Assembly: GCF_037975245.1 (NCBI RefSeq)
Contig: NC_092567.1
Span: 7,564,714-7,628,713 of the forward strand
Source: Apostichopus japonicus
Taxonomy: Eukaryota > Echinodermata > Holothuroidea > Aspidochirotida > Stichopodidae
Length of the DNA: 64,000 bases
Reading direction: 5' to 3'
Shown: in pieces, positions 47,025 through 61,044 of the stretch
How positions within the stretch are numbered: position 1 is the first letter of the stretch
Layout of the letters: each line of letters starts with the position of its first letter
Made by a program: the position numbers and the translations under genes
Notes under the pieces: generated by a model
Told to the model about the DNA's origin: nothing
Database searches by the model: none
What the model saw: the letters and a program-made list of their open reading frames with translations, nothing else

Positions 47025-47294
47025 CATAATATCTTTTTAAGAATGAATTATAGATGACATCGCTGCAGCCTGCTCAAACCAGCAAAGTCAAAACTATATT
47101 TTCTTGAATAGAATTGGGTAAAACAATGTTAAACTTTATTTGCGTTGTAACGTAGATCTATGTTCACATTTCGTTGCAACTGTTGCAATTTATCTTACTG
47201 CAGGGGTACAGACTGTCAAAAGGCTAGAGAAAGGAAACTGAAGGTACCAGATGATGATACACTGACGCCACTGCTAACTGCAAGATCAGTATAA
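31838..47294 (+). CDS. Membrane NACHT-LRR receptor gene, 14-exon chain (5' end not found)
   Basis: Exons: 31838-31933, 33469-33515, 34691-34724, 35372-36855, 37701-37918, 38635-38711, 39246-39298, 39778-39897, 42297-42505, 43022-43098, 44711-44775, 45750-45797, 46330-46355, 47204-47294. All have AG/GT borders, every junction is phase-compatible, and no stop interrupts the 881-codon chain until TAA 47292-47294. Product order: transmembrane helix, basic-acidic linker, NACHT NTPase, two LRR-like cassettes, short tail. NLR proteins are normally cytosolic sensors whose NACHT domain oligomerises on ligand sensing. Here the usual N-terminal CARD, Death or Pyrin domain is absent and a membrane anchor takes its place, with an Ig-like exon just upstream. 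The true start exon was not found. Intron-borne repeats account for the 15-kb span. Confidence 0.75.
32160..33240. repeat. ~145-bp intronic satellite with AGGTCA words
   Basis: About seven units in the intron between the transmembrane and linker exons. The landmark TGTTTTTGGTG recurs near 32261, 32405, 32550, 32698 (variant), 32842 (variant) and 32954, so most spacings are 144-148 bp. Units also carry GGAGGTCAAAGGTCATTTGG, GGGTCAAATTGTGAAAACC and AAACATGATATCTCAAGAAGG. No coding potential. Confidence 0.9.
33469..33515 (+). CDS. Exon 2 of chain: basic-acidic cytoplasmic linker
   Basis: 47 bp between attcctgcag and gtaagac, phase 1-0. It reads VLNFRRSRRKIVEDEE. The RRSRRK cluster right after the membrane helix is a strong stop-transfer signal and supports a cytoplasmic C-terminus. 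Confidence 0.7.
34135..34488. repeat. Dispersed repeat family R3, copy 1 (intronic)
   Basis: About 350 bp related, in the same orientation, to 46428-46789. Shared words include GTGTCAAGCCAAACTTGTC-like, AAAGTAGTACTGGCCAT, and CAGTATTTGGGGTAGTTTA followed by TGCTATCAAGTAAC. Both copies lie in introns of the same gene, 12.3 kb apart. Superfamily unknown; no coding frame. Confidence 0.8.
34691..34724 (+). CDS. Exon 3 of chain: short linker, possible internal start
   Basis: 34 bp between tcttgtttag and gtaagtc, phase 0-1. It reads MLPKTKTHRTP plus one base. Its first codon is an ATG at the first exon base. Translation from here through the remaining eleven exons gives 833 residues with NACHT and LRR regions but no membrane helix. 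Confidence 0.65.
35372..36855 (+). CDS. Exon 4 of chain: NACHT NTPase
   Basis: A single 1484-bp exon from tttcctacag to CAG|gtgaag, phase 1-0; read unspliced, it would stop nine bases later at 36862. Order: a leader EEQFIKELKAKYEILYHSVQ with PYIRDRMYCVDKVYV; Walker A GEPGSGKST (from 35602); a helical region; the Walker B-type acidic motif VLVILDGFDEYPD (Asp codon at 35845); sensor-1-like DVILTTRPF (about 35932); then NACHT-associated winged-helix and helical regions, including FFRNVIACLHSHL and RFFHKLFCEWYAAHYIADYL. All motifs needed to bind ATP are present. The PYIRDRxYCVDKVxV leader is, as I recall, typical of echinoderm NACHT proteins. The exon has no CARD, DEATH or PYD. The frame is fully open, which argues that this gene or one like it is under selection. 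Confidence 0.9.
37384..37600 (-). pseudogene. Non-LTR retrotransposon RT fragment, antisense in intron
   Basis: On the minus strand the frame reads MKCFEKLLRSEILNCSPSLD, then FAYRSGRSGGDARLLLDTIL, then NYARTCFMDFSSAFNTI, ending in RT motif A with its catalytic Asp. Upstream bases give TSVS before MKCFEK, as expected, but with stops beyond. After FNTI the frame decays. This is a fragment of a CR1/Rex/Jockey-group LINE in the intron after the NACHT exon, in the opposite orientation to the gene. Confidence 0.8.
37701..37918 (+). CDS. Exon 5 of chain: LRR-like cassette 1, part A
   Basis: 218 bp between ttctctaacag and gtaagtt, phase 0-2. It reads ITIACLHLTMAFKECDGYTI, then LCPLVTVEKIHIETEKEG and ALRCQSVKELS. 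The L..L.I...-like spacing followed at the exon end by VKELSFSECLLP (into the next exon) fits an NLR-type LRR pair. It is homologous to exon 42297-42505. Confidence 0.75.
38635..38711 (+). CDS. Exon 6 of chain: LRR-like cassette 1, part B
   Basis: 77 bp between ctacttcaaag and gtaact, phase 2-1. It reads FSECLLPLSPSQESINAEMI and SRKLK. Same length and phases as 43022-43098, with matching CLLP.S and RK.K positions. Confidence 0.7.
39246..39298 (+). CDS. Exon 7 of chain: LRR-like cassette 1, part C
   Basis: 53 bp between cttgtcatcatag and gtatga, phase 1-0. It reads YWRDYGYSLNLHSGDWE. It aligns with exon 44711-44775 (YDLNLESGRWM), sharing the Y.LNL.SG.W core. Confidence 0.65.
39778..39897 (+). 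CDS. Exon 8 of chain: symmetric exon after cassette 1
   Basis: 120 bp between tttattttcag and gtaagt, phase 0-0. It reads VDNINIIESLCSERLQIW, then QNCTLQLLKNASNND. I see no counterpart after cassette 2. It could be a spacer between LRR cassettes or an alternatively used exon, since skipping it keeps the frame. Confidence 0.6.
39898..42296. other. Intron between the two LRR cassettes; nothing recognised
   Basis: 2.4 kb without motif-bearing frames. No LRR-like exon or recognisable transposon piece was found. An extra cassette is not needed, because phases match across this intron. Confidence 0.5.
42297..42505 (+). CDS. Exon 9 of chain: LRR-like cassette 2, part A
   Basis: 209 bp between atttccttcag and gtgagt, phase 0-2. 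It reads IPIFHLELLQSFSKADAGNI, then LCSGLQLSCPVSLKKLSID and MFAQHSQRLEKLM. It aligns with exon 37701-37918 over its whole length (SGL.LCP...V.K..I.T..EG and QS..EL positions). Confidence 0.75.
43022..43098 (+). CDS. Exon 10 of chain: LRR-like cassette 2, part B
   Basis: 77 bp between ctttatttcacag and gtacttt, phase 2-1. It reads FLFCLLPQSIAADDIPSILK and SRKVK. It is the direct counterpart of 38635-38711. Confidence 0.75.
43422..43877. repeat. Dispersed repeat family R1, copy 2 (intronic)
   Basis: Same-orientation relative of 11342-11821, inside the intron between cassette 2 parts B and C. It has the same opening (GTGTAAAAGTAAGTTGGCC), purine-rich middle and closing words. A 141-codon minus-strand frame here is not conserved as a frame in copy 1, so it is not called a gene. 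Confidence 0.75.
44711..44775 (+). CDS. Exon 11 of chain: LRR-like cassette 2, part C
   Basis: 65 bp between ctttcattttag and gtgagta, phase 1-0. It reads TWLPYDSGKIYDLNLESG and RWM. Counterpart of 39246-39298, four codons longer. Confidence 0.7.
45750..45797 (+). CDS. Exon 12 of chain: tail exon, Tyr- and Asp-rich
   Basis: 48 bp between atctaacttatag and gtaggt, phase 0-0. It reads YDDRTLDVTDAVYSKE. It is symmetric, so it may be skipped. No known signalling motif is certain. Confidence 0.6.
46330..46355 (+). CDS. Exon 13 of chain: 26-bp micro-exon
   Basis: Between ttctttcatacag and gtaagtt, phase 0-2. It reads VSEFREVW plus two bases. It is supported by splice consensus on both sides and by phase fit with 47204. 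On its own it would not be called. Confidence 0.5.
46428..46789. repeat. Dispersed repeat family R3, copy 2 (intronic)
   Basis: Direct-orientation relative of 34135-34488, in the intron between the last two exons. Small indels separate the copies. Confidence 0.8.
46951..47022. repeat. (AT)36 microsatellite
   Basis: Uninterrupted AT dinucleotides over 72 bp in the last intron. Confidence 0.95.
47204..47294 (+). CDS. Exon 14 of chain: terminal coding exon
   Basis: Acceptor tatcttactgcag, phase 2 start. It reads GTDCQKARERKLKVPDDDTL, then TPLLTARSV and TAA at 47292-47294. The last codons and the stop lie in the first copy of a 30-bp tandem repeat that continues into the 3' UTR. Confidence 0.6.
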
Positions 47295-47397
47295 ATCAGC
47301 CACGTAACTGCCACATCAGTATAGATCAGCCACGTAACTGCCACATCAGTATAAATCAGCCACGTAACTGCCAGATCAATATAAATCAGTACAGGTA
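47272..47397. repeat. 30-bp minisatellite spanning the stop codon
   Basis: About four copies of TAACTGCCACATCAGTATAA plus ATCAGCCACG. The first copy encodes the last residues and contains the stop of the NACHT gene. The others form the start of its 3' UTR. Confidence 0.9.
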
Positions 47398-50552
<3,155 letters not shown>

Positions 50553-50774
50553 CCTATATGTAGATGTGTAAATGTATATATAGTAACTGGTTGCTACAGC
50601 CCTGATTTCCTTTTTTATCGGCAAACCAAATTTCATTACGGATGCAGTCCGTCTAGCTAATTCATTTTGAAAAAGTAAAAACTACTTTCGGTGAAAGTCT
50701 CTGACGTTTCTTTGGTGATATTTAGTAACAAATTGTGGAATTTGCCAAGGAAGGGGCAAATTGTGAAGGCATAC

Positions 50775-53533
<2,759 letters not shown>

Positions 53534-54640
53534 TCCGGTCACACGTATAAAATCTCATCTTCCGACCATCGTTTCTTAACTATAGTCCGGACAGAATTTA
53601 CGAGGAAATTACGAGCGATCCCATCATTAAACTAAGTACGGTAGCGGTCACACGTACTCACACGACGTTGTACTATATTCGGACGATCGTTATTCGCGAA
53701 CACATGCATCGGTGAGTTAATTATGCTTTTGCAACGCTATCATGCGCAGTTGTGTTGGGTCGGTCAAGGGTCACGGTTTTGATGATGTTTCGCGGGGTTA
53801 TTAGATGTAAGTAGTAGATGATGGCGATGGAAGCTCAATTTGCAGTAGCGCTTTCATTGTTTTATTATTATGAGGTTTGTATTACGAAGGAGGCGTCACA
53901 TATTGGAAGAAGCATTCCTGCAAAGACAAAAAGCCGCTGTTCTTCGACAGAGAGCGTGTAGGCGCATATTCATTCGTAATACACAGCGAAATAGTATGGA
54001 TATGCAATCCCAGCACGCACTGCTCACGCTAATGTGTATGCGTCCGTTCGTATCCCTCTTTCGCCATCATTTCCGCACACATTCTAAACACCTCCTTATT
54101 CCCGGTGTTTTCCACCATACTCTGTATCTACTCCCCCCAAAATATATCAATTAGTGTCAGGACTTCTTGTTCCTCCCAGGTTTTACCGCGAGCTGTGGCC
54201 GCCATTGCGAGTTGTCTTGTCGAATTGTCCGGAGTGTTGATTGTTGTGTTGTTTTGTGGTAGAAACCGTACGTGTGCATGTACCGTTCACTTATTAGTGT
54301 ACAGTATGCAGTGCAGTGCAGGTTTGTTTTGTTTACATCGTATGTATCTAGGCACGCGTCGCTATGTCAAGGGATTGAAATCGGGGATTTCCGGCCGAGG
54401 TCAGTGTTTATGCTAAAATGTGTATTCTGACAACGCAATTGAGGTGATACGCATGGTTATTTCTGCTAACGATGGTCGGACCATGGTTAATTCGGGGCTA
54501 ATGATGCTAATTACCATCTTTAGTGGACGATGGTCGGACGATCGTCAGACCATAGTAGAGAGCGGTCACACGCAAATTGTACCGTGGTCGGACCATGGTC
54601 GGACCATCGTTATGTCTGAAAAAATGTACGTGTGACCGGA
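53534..54640. mobile_element. Degenerate PIF/Harbinger-like element
   Basis: The ends are a perfect 14-bp inverted pair: TCCGGTCACACGTA (53534-53547) and TACGTGTGACCGGA (54627-54640). Subterminal copies of GCGGTCACACG (53645, 54561) and GGTCGGACCATGG-type palindromes follow. The interior holds a Myb/SANT-like remnant on the minus strand and an Arg-rich frame on the plus strand (53870-54000, FVLRRRRHILEEAFLQRQ) resembling the start of a Harbinger transposase. Harbingers typically encode both a Myb-like protein and a transposase. Most of the transposase is missing. No clear 3-bp target duplication was found. Confidence 0.6.
54029..54205 (-). pseudogene. Myb/SANT-like DNA-binding domain remnant
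   Basis: From an ATG at 54205 (minus strand) it reads MAATARGKTWEEQEVLTLID then IFWGE, a TAG (54130-54128), IQSMVENTGNKEVFRMCAEM, MAKEGYERTHTH and a second TAG (54031-54029). The pattern W..E....LI..W.E..IQ......N..VF...A..M...GYERT is the Myb/SANT-like domain of Harbinger accessory proteins and their domesticated relatives. Two stops make it non-functional. Confidence 0.7.
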
Positions 54641-57200
54641 TTATAGATATAGCAGATTATAGTTATGGGGATTTTTAATCTGATTTTTTTTATACACAAT
54701 TATTGATGTAAGAATTATCCCTCGCGACCGAAATGGTAAAATTAATCCTATATCTGAAACATCACTTTTGACGATGTCATAGAGGGATTTGTCTTAAGAA
54801 CAGACTAAGCTGATTTACAGATATACGACTGTCTGGTATAACAGACAACGCATATTCATATAGTCTATATCGCTGTAGGCATTCCGTTGCAGTCGCTCCG
54901 GACTAAGGCATGTTTGTTTGGATAAAAGTGCTACAATATACATCGATATAGAGACTTCAAACTAGTCTTGGTGATTTTCTAACTTTAACATATTAACATA
55001 AAGATTCAGTTGTTCGTTTGTAATACATTTGTTTGAAGCTGACAGTTACAGATCAGTGAGTTATGTGATATTAGTATGTAATACAGGCGACGGTAGGATA
55101 GAGCGTTAATCTAAGATATTATCTTCGTATCCTCGGCACTCTTGAAATGGGCGCAATGTTACATGTTGTCAAGTGTCTACTTCCTGTCAGGCTCATAGTA
55201 AACTTTAGAATCTCATGTGAGTATATTACAAAGTTTTCATCACCCTTCTATCATCTTAATCTTTGTCATTTGTTTAACTTTCTCTTGTTACTAGAAAACT
55301 ACTTTCCATAGTTTATTATAAACTGTCCCTAATCCTGTCTTTCAACGTCCTTTCATCTGATTTGGAACCATATATGTGTGTTCTTAAAGCAGCCATTATG
55401 TTATTAATTTAACTTGAAACGAAACATTGTACAACTGTAAATGTGGTGTGTGCTCATTAATGAAATGGTAATTCATGTAATCACACGTTGCACTTGAGGG
55501 CAGAATTCTGATTCAGTCAACTTGAATCCAAATAAAGACAATTGGTCATAACAATCTACGTATTGCCTAATTATCGTAACGGCACACTTTCTCTGGTTAC
55601 ATTTGTTATTGTTAAATAGTATATCAAAGATGAAAACAAATTTCCCAAGAGATTATTATGGGGGAGGGGGGGGGGGCTAGTTCTCTTTACTGAAGTAACG
55701 ATATTTATATATAAAGATACATTTGCAATTGTCGAACGACGAGGAGTTATTTCTACAGGATGTATATATATCGTACAATACACAATATACATTAGAAACC
55801 TTGTGACGAGGTTGGTACAAATAAATGAAAACAAATGAAGTCTCCCTTCCACGCTCGTACTCCAGCACTTTCGTCCTATTTCCTAATTATTGTTGTCCTT
55901 CTTTCTCTGCATGTAGACTCCTATATGCTCTCCTTATAGATGTAATTGTCTTGTGAATCAATGAACATTTTCAATCTTAAAGTAGAGAACATTCAGACAG
56001 ATAAAAACATATAAAGCGAAATGAATCTATCGTGCTCCCAGTGTTTCTTAGTCAAAAATGTTTTCTTGGTGAAAATATCGATGGATAATTTTCATCTCTA
56101 GAATCTTTACGTCTGACGTCACGACATGCAGCAATACAACAATCATTAAATGTGATTCAGTTCTAGTATTTTGAGTTGTATTAGAATTTGAGGGATCCAT
56201 ATTGATTATATTTCATTATTTATTTATATTAATGTATATATATACGTGACTGATATGAATATATGGGTCCAAGCAGGCTTATATATGAAAGGACGTATCT
56301 GGATTTAACTTGAAACTAACAAATGGATTATTTTATGATGAATAAGCAGCAGCATTATGATACAAATAAAGTCAACGGTGAATCTGAACTAATAATGGTT
56401 TTAAAATATTTGTATTATTCCTTTCGTCTTTTGAATAACGGCTAAATCTAATTTAAAATAAATAGTATCTCGAAGGAGCTTGGGCCCGAGTGGGAGGAGA
56501 GTTTCTTATAGTATAAGAAACACTCTGATGTAGTTGAGTCCAATTATTCCTTATTCCGAGCCGAGTCCGGGACTACTTGGTTCGAGTGTGGTACTCTCGA
56601 GTTCGAACAGAGATCTGTAGAGTATATGAGCAACCCAAACCAAGTCCAGCTATAGACATAGCAATAACGGCTCACGCGATACTAATAGACACACAGGGAT
56701 TATCGGTTACATAAACCCACTCTAAATATTCCTTAATTTACAGGCCGTCGCTTCCTGGTCTAAATGTTGAACAGAGAGAGTCAACTATTGTAGAACTGAT
56801 TATGTGCGCATGTAAAAACTTCCAATTAAACATATACATTCCCAGGGTAAATTTAGAAAGAAAGCAATATGTGCAGGTTTTATTATATTTCATGATATTT
56901 ATCAATGTTAACATTTCTAGACTAATCTATTTAATTCTCCCCTTGCGTCTCTTATTTTATGTGTTCATCATACAACTGATTTTTCCAAACGTTCATGGAA
57001 ATCTCTACACGATCAACAATACGATAGAAACAGACCATCTAAGACGAAAACGAGGGGTGTAGGGGGGGGGGGGGGACTAATATGATGATTTGTGGGCTAA
57101 CCAATATTTTGCTTTAGTTTTGCCATTACGTCGATCCAACCACGATGTACTGGAGTCTATCTTTGAATGATGCCATATTTTCCCTTCTCATGAGAAGTTC
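54641..57200. other. No gene recognised
   Basis: AT-rich non-coding DNA with a short G run near 55660. No splice-bounded exon or repeat family member was identified. Confidence 0.5.
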
Positions 57201-57207
57201 ATCATTA

Positions 57208-57254
57208 TGACGTCACTCAATGTTTGATGACGTCAATCAGTTTTGATGACGTCA
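57208..57254. promoter_or_regulatory. Three evenly spaced TGACGTCA (CRE-like) sites
   Basis: TGACGTCA occurs at 57208-57215, 57228-57235 and 57247-57254, starts 20 and 19 bp apart, with a decayed fourth unit (TGATGACGGG) after. TGACGTCA is the palindromic CREB/ATF site. It may equally be a short tandem duplication without function. Confidence 0.4.
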
Positions 57255-57446
57255 CTCAGTGTTGATGACGGGTTTAAAACTAACTATGTCTTCCCTATAA
57301 CGCTGATGTTTATATTCATTATTAAGTCCGTGCATTTTACATTGACGAGTCCGTCTTCTTTATTGACTTTAGTGTGTTCAATACAGATGTGCGTTTACCT
57401 GCAAGGAATAGTTTACTGTGATATTTGTAAAGATATATCATTGTAA

Positions 57447-57576
<130 letters not shown>

Positions 57577-57648
57577 TTCGCCATATTATGTTTTCCTGAA
57601 ATTCATTTTCAAAATATCAGGAATATATAATATTTTTCTTCCTTTCAG

Positions 57649-57684
57649 GACTGTGACGAAAATGGCAATCTACCAGGAGAAGAG
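57649..57684 (+). CDS. Candidate mini-exon, acidic
   Basis: 36 bp between tttcttcctttcag and gtaagag, phase 0-0. It reads DCDENGNLPGEE. Both splice signals are near consensus. Its phase would allow splicing from 45797 of the NACHT gene. No homology recognised; it may belong to another gene or be chance. Confidence 0.35.
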
Positions 57685-58069
57685 GTAAGAGAGACATGGA
57701 TTCATGTTCCTGTTAATTAGTAACGGTAATTTTAATAACAGACAAAAAGAGGTATTAATTAATGTTGAACAAAGAAATAAGACAAAAGAGTATTAGACTT
57801 TGTTTCTCATCAAGGGGGAAAGATTTACAATTGTCGTGTATCGAAAAGGGAATTTAGATACGCCAGTTACAAGTTTATATCACGAAATGATTATAGCACT
57901 GTTCTCAATGACAAGTTTAGATGCGGCCTTAATAATCTTCCTTACGCACACACTGTCAAAGAAATGCTCAACAAAGAAACGAATAGACCTTTAATACTAC
58001 AAGGTTATTCCGATGTTTTGGTGTTTTAAAGTCACACACGAAATTGAAATTTAACTTTTTAAATTTCAG

Positions 58070-58106
58070 CTGTCCAGGCAAGGTTGACTGTAAAAGGAAA
58101 AAGCAG
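58070..58106 (+). CDS. Candidate mini-exon, Cys/Lys-rich
   Basis: 37 bp between tttttaaatttcag and gtgtaac, phase 2-0. It reads CPGKVDCKRKKQ. The phase-2 start matches the phase-2 end of exon 46330-46355. The content loosely recalls the start of the terminal exon at 47204 (DCQKARERK). Weak donor. Confidence 0.25.
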
Positions 58107-60889
58107 GTGTAACAATTTTCTCTATTAACAGAAAATGCCAGCCCTACAGTAGAAGTCTATACTCAAATCTCACATAAATCTCTACTCCGGTATTCTTTGA
58201 TAATATAAAGTCATTAGAATCATTCTCTGGTGTCGGGAGGGGGTGGGGATGGTTAAGGAGGAGCTAAGCTTCTCACAGAAATTTGGAAACGATGGAACAA
58301 AGTTTGCATGTAAGCGTCATCACATAACCGTCAAACAGGAACAAATTCAATATTGAAATCGAAGAGATAAACTGATAGGCTCTGTTGCAATGTCAGTGAG
58401 TCTAGGAGCAAGATGATTTACTGGGTTGTGATGGTATCGGTTGGGTTATAGCATCATTTTTATTCATTGTGATACAAGAGGGTCCATTGTGACATAAAAT
58501 GCCTAATTTGGAGTAGAAACCATTCCCTGTGGAATGTGAGAATACCAAGCTGTTTTTATACCAAATATAAGGAAACTAGAAACAATATAAAAAATAAATG
58601 TTTTAATATCTGAGGGATCATGTGCATCAGGTAAGTTGCAATGAGGGTCCTTTTAGACTAAACTGACATGATAGCAACGGCGTAGGTATTTAATGAAGAT
58701 GAACCTACGTGGATGTGAGGTGACTCCTCAACATTTCTAACAAAATGTCAAAAGAATAAACACAATAATTGAGCAATATGCTTAAATCAATTCTGACTTA
58801 TCAGTCCAGAGCGGCGAGAAATACAAGTAATTTAGAAAAGATTGTTGTCAAAAACTGGGTTGATTATTAGCACAACCTGGTACTGTTTGTATTCAACCGT
58901 GTAATCGGTCAATTTTTAAATATTTAACCAGCAAATATAATACTAGTCAAAATAAGATATAAGGCATCATTCTATTTATTTTCAAACACATAATACTTCA
59001 GTTTGAAATATTCTGTGTAAACATTAATTTTAAACATGTTGCCTACACACATGTACAAACATATGGCGCATGTTATACCTAATCAGAAGGTTCTTTTTTC
59101 TTTCTTTTTATTTAAATTTGTGTCTTAATATGTTATGACACCTGACTAGTCCAGCTAACAGACAATATTCTTATGAATGTTTAGTATCAAATTATGTCCT
59201 CTATTAACTTTATTATCATAAGAGCTGTTTTCGAAACCTGTTATATCTAAATTATTGAGCCATGTTTAGTCAGCTTACACGTACAGCTAGGATTGTTTTG
59301 ACGTAGTGGTAATAACGAATACTGGGTTTGTATAGCCACCATTCATGTAGAAGATGGATGAGTTGACGTGATGAAGTATTTCTCTTGAAAAGCAGAAAAA
59401 TAGCAGCTTGTATATCCAATGTGTTAAGACAGAGGGAGGGAGGATTCGTCGTACTAAATTATCTAAAATTGGTTATCCAAAGTTTGATGAAGTTGTATAT
59501 TACACCTCCCCCCCCCCCCCCCCCCCCATGGAAGTCTATTAAACGCATTAAACCGTCAAAACCGTTAAACTATTGACATATACAGTAGCCATTTTCACCC
59601 GTATTGCCATTGTTGTTATTTAGGATTCGCTATGCTGATACTATACAGAGAAGCTAACAATATAGTAAGAAAAAAAAGTAGGTATTTCGTGTTTCATGAA
59701 ACATTCATTCAGTTCTTTCAGAATAGAGAAATCATCATATAAATACACACATCTTTAATCGTTTATTTTCTTTATTAATTATGCGACTCCCGTGCATGGG
59801 GACCGTATATGATTCATGTTCATTCTTAAGTCAAAACTATGCAGCGGAAAATGAACAATTAAATGAATATCTGTCAAATAATTTACAACACGAGACACCA
59901 AACCTGCTTCGAGTTCTTATTTTCTACAATGTGCGACAGTTTCAACTATCTTGATATCTCGTTGTTAGCAAAGCTACGTGAAACTTCTCGTTTTTCCATC
60001 TCTTTACCCCATTTTCGCTACCTGCATGTTATTAAAAATTGGAATCTCCGTCCTTCACCCAAACATATATACAGCATACACATTAGCATAATTTTCAAGT
60101 GTAGTTTAGGGTATACAGGTTCTGCCACTAGCCTGCTAGCTGACTTAACTTTTCTGGTCACATATTTGGGTTTTTTCAACCAGAAGTAACCATTGATGTA
60201 ATATATATATATTTTTTTTCTAATTCATTTGCAGCAACAACATTAGTAACTACCATGACTAGTAAAATTATTACCAACTTAACAATAAGGAGGCCCTTTT
60301 AAGAGTTTAAATTCCCATCAATTTGAGATTACTATAACGTAAGTTAAATATCCTTGACGTTATTGGAGACGTTAGCGCATGTCTGCAAGTTTACTTATTT
60401 GGTTCTTTCCAATTTTTACGGAAACCGAAATTAGCAGTACATGAATTTGTTCCTAACGTGCAATTGTTTGTAACTGTAAAATGTGGGAAGTGCGTTATAG
60501 TTATTGTTAATGCTCCTCCAAATAAATATATTAGTTTCTGTGTTTTCAGTGATTTCGATGTACATGGAGGACTGGCTAAGGGTGAAAAAGAAAAAAACGG
60601 AAAACACGAAAATAAAATGTTTAAACTCTTGAGTATAAACCGTAAATATTTTTGAATCTTGTTAAAATAACATCGTCACAATTCGTGCTCCTCTTAATAA
60701 ATTTTAATAATCAACAGATTCCGTGTTTTGGTTCGTTTTTAATCTCACCAGAGGACAGCTGTAGGGTGAAAGGTAACTATTCGGAAATCTGCGAACATAA
60801 ATAACAGGCAGATAGATATAAAGCACTTTAATAAGGATGACCTTTGTTTTATTAAGTTATGTATGAGTATTTGTTTCTCTTTCTTGCAG
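58107..60889. other. No gene recognised
   Basis: AT-rich sequence with a C run near 59508-59527. Open frames (for example 59863-60189) show no motif. Confidence 0.45.
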
Positions 60890-60934
60890 GGTTACGGCGA
60901 ATATAGTTCATTTGAAGATGATACAGATGAAGAA
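60890..60934 (+). CDS. Candidate mini-exon, Tyr/acidic
   Basis: 45 bp between ctctttcttgcag and gtaagaa, phase 0-0. It reads GYGEYSSFEDDTDEE. Both splice signals are strong. YSSF fits the YxxPhi form of endocytic signals, but that motif is very common by chance. It may be a tail exon of a receptor. Confidence 0.4.
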
Positions 60935-61044
60935 GTAAGAATATCGAATATTTTCTTTTAAGTTTGTCTCATGCTAAGATAAACTGTGTAAGACCGATGC
61001 AGTGAGATTGAAGGAATTTCCTAAGAAATAGCTGAGTAGTACAC

